Origin: JACMLD01 sp039919885
Lineage (GTDB): Bacteria > Bacteroidota > Bacteroidia > Chitinophagales > Chitinophagaceae
Direction of reading: 5' to 3'
DNA length: 64,000 bases
NCBI GenBank assembly: GCA_039919885.1
Contig: JBDSEV010000063.1
Coordinates: 1-64,000 of the forward strand
Positions 59,765 to 64,000 of this stretch are shown in pieces. The notes beneath the pieces were generated by a model. That model made no database searches. It was not told where the DNA came from and saw only the letters and a list, made by a program, of their open reading frames with translations. The stretch's first letter is position 1, and each line of letters opens with the position of its first letter. The translations under genes were made by a program, and so were the position numbers.

Positions 59765-61165
59765 TTAAAGTTTTCCGGTTGCTTTTATGTAATCAATTTT
59801 TGCGATGATGGCGTCGTACACCGCGTTGATATAATTTGTCTGGGCCGCCTTCAAATCAGTTTGTGCTGATGTTATTTCCGTATTGGAGCCCGTGCCGATT
59901 TCATATTTTTTCTTTGTTTGTTCGTAAACGGTCTCAGCAAGCTCCATATTTTTCTTCTGGTAGTCCAGTGTAGTTATTGCTGTAGTGAAATTGGACCTGG
60001 CCGTAAGGATTTCCTGGTCAATTTGTATCTGCAGGTTGTCTATCTGGTTTTGAGTTTGCTGCAATGTTATCCTTGCCTGGCCGATTCTTGCTTTGGTTGC
60101 AAAGCCTTTGAAAATAGGTACAGACAACCTTATGCTGATGGCGGAAATATTGTACCAGTCGCCCTTTCCGAAATAGTCAAATTTATTGCGCTGGGCGCTT
60201 TTATAATAGTTACCTGATAAACTGAGCGTGGGTATCTGGCTTAACTGGTACCGTTTTACGTTGAATTCGTTCAGTTTTTTGCCGAGCGCGGCATATTGAT
60301 AATCTTTTCTGTCTTTATAATTGTAACCGGCCAGCGGCAGAATACCTTCTTTTATTTGTTGTTCATCCAGGCTATCTGTAAGCGCCAGTGAATCTTTCAT
60401 CGGCATGCCCATTAAAAATTTAAGACCTAGGTAACCATTGTAAATACTGTTGAGGGCTTTTAATTTCTCTGTATAAAGGTTAGCCTTCTGCACTTCTACC
60501 TTATTTACATCGAGCTGTTCGGAGAACCCATTTTTATACAACTCTTTTGTATCGTGCAGCAATTTTTCAATGCGTTCAATATTCGCATCCAGCAACGCTA
60601 CCTGTGTATTGCCTACCAGCAATTGGTAATAAATCTTATAAACATTGGCCCTTACCGTTTCATCGGTTACTTCGGCATATTTTGTTTGCCAGGCGATGGA
60701 GGTGCTCCTTGCCTTTAAGCCAATAAATACCTGCCCGTCAAAAAGGAGCTGACTAAGATCTGCCCCCGCGCTGGCATTGTGTTTGGTGCCAAACTGTGCC
60801 GCAATATTTCCAAAATCATTGGGCGCGGCAATGGGGTTGCCATTGCCATCTTTCACACTCTGGTCTATCAGTACCTGGTAAACAGACGGCGATATAAAAT
60901 TGGGGATTACCTGCGTGGCTACATAAGGATTGTAGGTGGCACTCACACTACCGGTAAGTTGCGGGTAGGCTGCCGCCGTGATTTCCCGGTTTTGCTGTTC
61001 CTGCAGCTGAATGCCCAACAGTGCATTTTTTACCTGCACGTTATTCTTTTTGGCATATTCAATTGCCTGCTGAATGGTGAAGGAATGTTGTTCCTGCGCC
61101 ATCCCCGGCAATGCCAGTGCTGTTAACCCAATCCATGCTATTATCTTATTTAATCTTTGCATCAC
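59765..61165 (-). CDS. TolC-family outer-membrane efflux channel
   Basis: A 466-residue outer-membrane protein with signal peptide (about 1-23, ending GMAQ). The two long helical outer-membrane-factor repeats are visible, with LDVNKVEVQKANLYTEKL in the first and TEITSAQTDLKAAQTNYINA in the second. It forms the trimeric exit duct of the pump. Its first 20 bases overlap the end of the TetR gene, so the regulator and pump are one transcript. Length is normal. Confidence 0.94.
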   Translation of the reverse strand: MMQRLNKIIAWIGLTALALPGMAQEQHSFTIQQAIEYAKKNNVQVKNALLGIQLQEQQNREITAAAYPQLTGSVSATYNPYVATQVIPNFISPSVYQVLIDQSVKDGNGNPIAAPNDFGNIAAQFGTKHNASAGADLSQLLFDGQVFIGLKARSTSIAWQTKYAEVTDETVRANVYKIYYQLLVGNTQVALLDANIERIEKLLHDTKELYKNGFSEQLDVNKVEVQKANLYTEKLKALNSIYNGYLGLKFLMGMPMKDSLALTDSLDEQQIKEGILPLAGYNYKDRKDYQYAALGKKLNEFNVKRYQLSQIPTLSLSGNYYKSAQRNKFDYFGKGDWYNISAISIRLSVPIFKGFATKARIGQARITLQQTQNQIDNLQIQIDQEILTARSNFTTAITTLDYQKKNMELAETVYEQTKKKYEIGTGSNTEITSAQTDLKAAQTNYINAVYDAIIAKIDYIKATGKL

Positions 61166-61793
61166 TTACTGTTTTTTTGGTTCTTTCTTGTTTATATTTT
61201 AATATCAGTTTGTAGCCTTTCATGTTTACCAGGCCAAATAAATAATGAACAATAATTTCTTCCTCAATTTCTGCAAGTGTGTGTTTTGTCCTTGACTGGA
61301 AAGAAGGGTTGAAAGGAAGGAATACCACTTCGATCCGGTAGCGGGAAATTATATCGATGTTGATATCTTCCCTGTATAAATCTTCTTTGATGCCCCTTAT
61401 CAGGTTTTCGCGGAAAATATTGTACAGGTAATCATTTTTATGTTTTAGGAATTTCTGGTATGCCCGCGGATGGTATTTTTCCATATCATATAGTACCGAA
61501 GGGTTCATAGACTGGAACATTTCCAGCACCATGTCCATTGCGAGGAATAATTCATGCACCGCATTATCTGAATCGTTAATATCCGCCTGGCAGCATGTTT
61601 CATTGTGGGTTATCTCGTTGTTTATTACCGCCTCTACCAGCTCATCTTTATCAGCGTAAAACTGGTAAATGGTCTTTTTACTCATTCCCAGGTGATTGGC
61701 GATATCATCCATACTTACACTGCGTATGCCGTACCGCATAAAGAGGTCCGTTGCATGCACTTTAATACGTTCTTTGGTGTCTATATCTGTCAT
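61146..61793 (-). CDS. TetR/AcrR-family transcriptional regulator of the efflux operon
   Basis: A 215-residue repressor-type protein. The N-terminal helix-turn-helix (about residues 8-55) reads ATDLFMRYGIRSVSMDDIANHLGMSKKTIYQFYADKDEL in outline, the TetR_N signature. The C-terminal 150 residues are the all-helical ligand and dimer domain, with no recognisable ligand motif. It is the first gene of the tetR-tolC-adaptor-RND operon and overlaps tolC. An inverted repeat next to its start is a likely binding site, implying autorepression relieved by an exported compound. Confidence 0.93.
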   Translation of the reverse strand: MTDIDTKERIKVHATDLFMRYGIRSVSMDDIANHLGMSKKTIYQFYADKDELVEAVINNEITHNETCCQADINDSDNAVHELFLAMDMVLEMFQSMNPSVLYDMEKYHPRAYQKFLKHKNDYLYNIFRENLIRGIKEDLYREDINIDIISRYRIEVVFLPFNPSFQSRTKHTLAEIEEEIIVHYLFGLVNMKGYKLILKYKQERTKKTVSDAKIK

Positions 61794-61803
61794 AATTCGG
61801 ACG

Positions 61804-61811
61804 CAAAACTA
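61804..61811 (-). promoter_or_regulatory. -7 element of the efflux operon
   Basis: The minus strand reads TAGTTTTG, an exact TAnnTTTG match, ten bases before the TetR start codon. It overlaps one arm of the inverted repeat described at 61806-61838, so a bound repressor would block it. Confidence 0.5.
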
Positions 61812-61838
61812 TGAAAACTATTTTTGTTACCATAGTTT
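61806..61838. promoter_or_regulatory. Candidate TetR operator (inverted repeat)
   Basis: AAACTATG (61806-61813) and its exact complement CATAGTTT (61831-61838) are separated by 17 bases that contain a further half-site-like AAAACTAT. The repeat overlaps the -7 element and lies 13 bases before the TetR start. The position is typical for autoregulation by TetR proteins. Confidence 0.5.
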
Positions 61839-62003
61839 CCAACGATATTTTTTTTGCCATTCATCCAAAGCCTACTAACAACTATTCGTTTGTTCAGAAA
61901 GCCCTAAGGGTACCCGTTTCCGGCCGGCCTCACCATTAAACAGGTGCTAAATGGTTTTTTTGTCTGAACTTTAGGGCTCATATTCCACTATCAATCAATC
62001 TAT

Positions 62004-62636
62004 ATGAGTTTATCTGCCCGTAACCAATGGCGTTGGCGCAAAGTGCTGCAGTACCTGATACAGGGCGTGCTGGTAACTGCCCCGGTGGCAATTACCATTT
62101 ATCTTATCTATTGGTTTGTGTCCTCTGTAGACAGCTGGTTGCCTATTTTTAGGGTGAAAGACGTAGATGGTCGCATTATTAACCGTAACTACGGTCTGGG
62201 CTTTGTAGTAATTATTGTGGCCTTGATTGTAATTGGGTTTTTAAGTTCGAATTTTTTAACGAGCCGTATATTCAGTTTGTTCGACCGCTGGCTGGAGCGT
62301 ACGCCAGGTGTAAAATTTATTTATTCGTCGGTTAAAGATTTTTTTGAAGCTTTTGCGGGCAATAAGCGCAAATTTAAAAAGGCCGTGCTGGTGAGTATTT
62401 TTCAACCCGATGTTTTTCAGCTGGGATTTATTACTGATGAGAATGCCAGCGAATTTGGCTTAACCGATTATGTGTCTGTGTACGTTCCCAATTCTTACGC
62501 GGTAACAGGACAGTTATACATGGTTCCCAGGTATAAAGTGCGGGTACTGGAAGACATCAGTTCGTCCGATGTGCTCAAATATGCCATCAGCGGAGGCGTG
62601 GCCGAACTGGAAGAAGACAAGCATCATCAATCATAA
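62004..62636 (+). CDS. DUF502 family membrane protein
   Basis: A 210-residue protein with two N-terminal transmembrane segments (about 22-42 and 68-88) and a soluble domain with the DUF502 pattern RTPGVKFIYSSVKDFFEAF and PNSYAVTGQLYMVPRYKVRVL. Function of the family is unknown. A final acidic, His-rich stretch ends the protein. It is a separate unit divergent from the efflux operon; the following phospholipase-like gene begins 100 bases downstream. Confidence 0.92.
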   Translation: MSLSARNQWRWRKVLQYLIQGVLVTAPVAITIYLIYWFVSSVDSWLPIFRVKDVDGRIINRNYGLGFVVIIVALIVIGFLSSNFLTSRIFSLFDRWLERTPGVKFIYSSVKDFFEAFAGNKRKFKKAVLVSIFQPDVFQLGFITDENASEFGLTDYVSVYVPNSYAVTGQLYMVPRYKVRVLEDISSSDVLKYAISGGVAELEEDKHHQS

Positions 62637-62737
62637 TTGAAAATTTAAAAGTCAAAATTCAAAAACCATCGCGGTGTAGGGCCGCGGCCATTTTTACTGT
62701 TGATTTTTTACTGTTGACCTGAAATAAACCTTATCTC

Positions 62738-63718
62738 ATGATTGTAATAAAGAAGCTTTTGCTTGCTTTACTGCTATTGCTATTTGGCCCTACAGCGTAT
62801 TGCTGGGGTTTTTATGCACACCGGCAGATAAATTATTATGCTGTTTTTTTGCTGCCGCCGGAAATGCTGGTGCTTTACAAACCCAATATTAATTTTATTG
62901 CTGAACATGCGGTTGACCCGGATAAACGCCGGTATGCGGTGGCGGGAGAAGCCCCGCGACACTATATAGATATTGATAAGTATGGCCCGGATGCTTTTGC
63001 AGTGCTGCCCCAACGATGGGACAGTGCCATTTCAAAATTTACTGCAGACACCCTGAATGCACATGGCATTGTGCCCTGGTGGATACAGACCATGCTGCAG
63101 CGGCTCACAGCAGCATTCCGCGAAAAAAATCAGGCAAAAATTCTTAAACTATCGGCGGAAATAGGTCACTACATTGCCGATGCCCATGTACCATTGCATG
63201 CCAGCAGCAACCACAACGGTCAGTTGACTGACCAGGTGGGCATTCACGGTTTCTGGGAAAGCAGGCTGCCGGAACTACTGGCAGAAAAGGACTGGGATTT
63301 TTTTATTGGCAAGGCAGCCTATCTGCAAAACCCAACAGCATTTATCTGGAAAAGGGTCGCAGAAAGTGCCGCCGCGGCCGATACGGTTTTGTTGTCGGAA
63401 AAAAAATTGTCAAATCAATATGGAAGTGATCAGCGTTTTGCTTTTGAAGAGCGGAATGGGATACTGGTGCGGCAGTATTCGGGCGCTTATGCCCGTGCAT
63501 ATAATACCGTTTTGCTGGGTATGGTAGAACGCCGCATGCGCCAATCGGTTTATGCGGTGGCATCTTTCTGGTACACCGCTTGGGTAAATGCCGGTCAGCC
63601 GGATTTAAAAATATTGTCAAACAAAAACTTTACAGCGGAGGAGATTAGGGAGTTTGAAGAAATGAACCTGCAGTGGAGAAATAACCCGGTTGGCAATTAT
63701 GGGCATCAGCATGAATAA
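62738..63718 (+). CDS. Zinc-dependent phospholipase C / S1-P1 nuclease-like protein
   Basis: A 326-residue exported protein with a signal peptide ending near AYC, so that the mature protein begins at or near Trp (WGFYAHRQIN), as in zinc phospholipase C and S1/P1 enzymes, where the N-terminal Trp binds zinc. Other ligand residues are in PRHYIDID, GHYIADAHVPLHAS and GIHGFWES. Three zinc ions are expected in the active site. The substrate could be phospholipid or single-stranded nucleic acid; the sequence does not decide. It lies downstream of DUF502 on the same strand. Confidence 0.88.
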   Translation: MIVIKKLLLALLLLLFGPTAYCWGFYAHRQINYYAVFLLPPEMLVLYKPNINFIAEHAVDPDKRRYAVAGEAPRHYIDIDKYGPDAFAVLPQRWDSAISKFTADTLNAHGIVPWWIQTMLQRLTAAFREKNQAKILKLSAEIGHYIADAHVPLHASSNHNGQLTDQVGIHGFWESRLPELLAEKDWDFFIGKAAYLQNPTAFIWKRVAESAAAADTVLLSEKKLSNQYGSDQRFAFEERNGILVRQYSGAYARAYNTVLLGMVERRMRQSVYAVASFWYTAWVNAGQPDLKILSNKNFTAEEIREFEEMNLQWRNNPVGNYGHQHE

Positions 63719-63836
63719 AGCACTTGCCATTTCAGGCGCTGCGTACATAGCGTGCATAAAAAGTATTATGGGTACTCGTTTGCCTATTCCTGTAAACAAA
63801 AATCTGTCAGACGCTGCAGGCCTGTGCGGGTTTTAT

Positions 63837-63844
63837 TACCTTTG
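63837..63844 (+). promoter_or_regulatory. -7 promoter element of serC
   Basis: TACCTTTG followed by CGG is an exact consensus match 32 bases before the serC ATG, giving a leader of about 28 nt. A -33 TTTG was not found at the usual spacing. Confidence 0.5.
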
Positions 63845-63875
63845 CGGCATTCATTAAAAAACATGGAGTATTGTG

Positions 63876-64000
63876 ATGCATAATTTTAATTCCGGTCCAA
63901 GTGTTTTGCCAAAAGAAGTATTTGAAGAGGCCAGCCAGGCCATTCTCAATTTCAACAACACCGGGTTGTCTATTTTGGAAATCGGGCACCGTACCAGCTG
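63876..64000 (+). CDS. serC: Phosphoserine aminotransferase, N-terminal part (3' end outside window)
   Basis: The last 125 bases encode the first 41 residues of SerC. The start HNFNSGPSVLPKEVFEEA and the TGLSILEIGHRTS segment are the conserved N-terminal signature of this PLP enzyme, where the SGPS/PGPS loop and GHRTS bind cofactor and substrate. It converts 3-phosphohydroxypyruvate and glutamate to phosphoserine for serine and pyridoxal phosphate synthesis. ATG at 63876 is preferred; a GTG codon directly precedes it. The rest lies beyond the window. Confidence 0.93.
   Translation, partial: MHNFNSGPSVLPKEVFEEASQAILNFNNTGLSILEIGHRTS

Noticed and set aside
1..64000. CRISPR arrays, tRNA or rRNA genes, insertion sequences, phage or defence genes
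   Set aside because: Intergenic regions were read for regularly spaced repeats, cloverleaf-like segments and transposase or integrase motifs; none was seen. The 54-bp repeat occurs only twice and has no array layout.

Overview
The window looks like a chromosomal segment of a Bacteroidota member, most likely of the Chitinophagaceae or a close relative. The basis is a gliding-motility pair gldE-gldD next to ssb and mutY, a SusC/SusD outer-membrane uptake operon, a dialkylresorcinol/flexirubin-type polyketide cluster, a CarB without its allosteric domain, an almost complete absence of Shine-Dalgarno sequences, and repeated matches to the Bacteroidota -7 promoter element TAnnTTTG. No rRNA, tRNA, CRISPR, phage or insertion-sequence genes were recognised. 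Both edges cut a gene: birA at the left and serC at the right.

Layout. 1-10.3 kb: end of birA, then a minus-strand housekeeping stretch (small HExxH protein, EamA transporter, purH, comEC, DinB-like protein, carB, tiny membrane protein). 10.5-13 kb: an M23 peptidase and a BCP peroxiredoxin on the plus strand. 13.2-20.9 kb: a minus-strand run reading mutY, ssb, gldE, gldD, DUF3109, lutB and a polysaccharide deacetylase-like gene. 21.1-24.2 kb: a plus-strand expression block of HU, a TPR membrane protein, a 31-residue basic ribosomal-type protein missed by length cut-offs, and RNase E/G. 24.6-30.5 kb: a minus-strand operon of SusC, SusD and a third lipoprotein. 31.3-35.5 kb: radA, a ComF-like phosphoribosyltransferase, a beta-helix lipoprotein and a glutathione peroxidase.

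36.1-45.0 kb holds the most distinctive system: a compact plus-strand operon with a recognisable promoter. It encodes a small secreted protein, DarA and DarB, an unknown protein, a BtrH-like acyltransferase, an ABC ATPase and permease, an acyl carrier protein, a complete ketosynthase and a degenerate ketosynthase that looks like a chain-length factor. Together they could build a polyketide or fatty-acyl chain on the carrier protein, condense two chains into a dialkylresorcinol, move an acyl group and export the product. The ammonia-lyase, dehydratase, ketoreductase and thioesterase genes expected of a full flexirubin locus are not here.

45.1-64 kb: an alpha/beta hydrolase, ricT and holB (minus), a BI-1 membrane protein (plus), an AIM24 protein (minus), an M16 double-domain protease (plus), a complete TetR-TolC-adaptor-RND efflux operon (minus) with a candidate operator, DUF502 and phospholipase C-like genes, and the start of serC (plus).

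The non-coding DNA is also informative. There are many intrinsic terminators. A tandem pair of related elements, each ending in a terminator, lies at 35.6-36.05 kb. A candidate small RNA lies upstream of radA, and a structured segment lies between the M16 and RND genes. Perfectly phased heptamer and near-regular octamer repeat arrays are present. In several genes the -7 element sits only 3-10 nt before the start codon, which suggests leaderless or nearly leaderless mRNAs.
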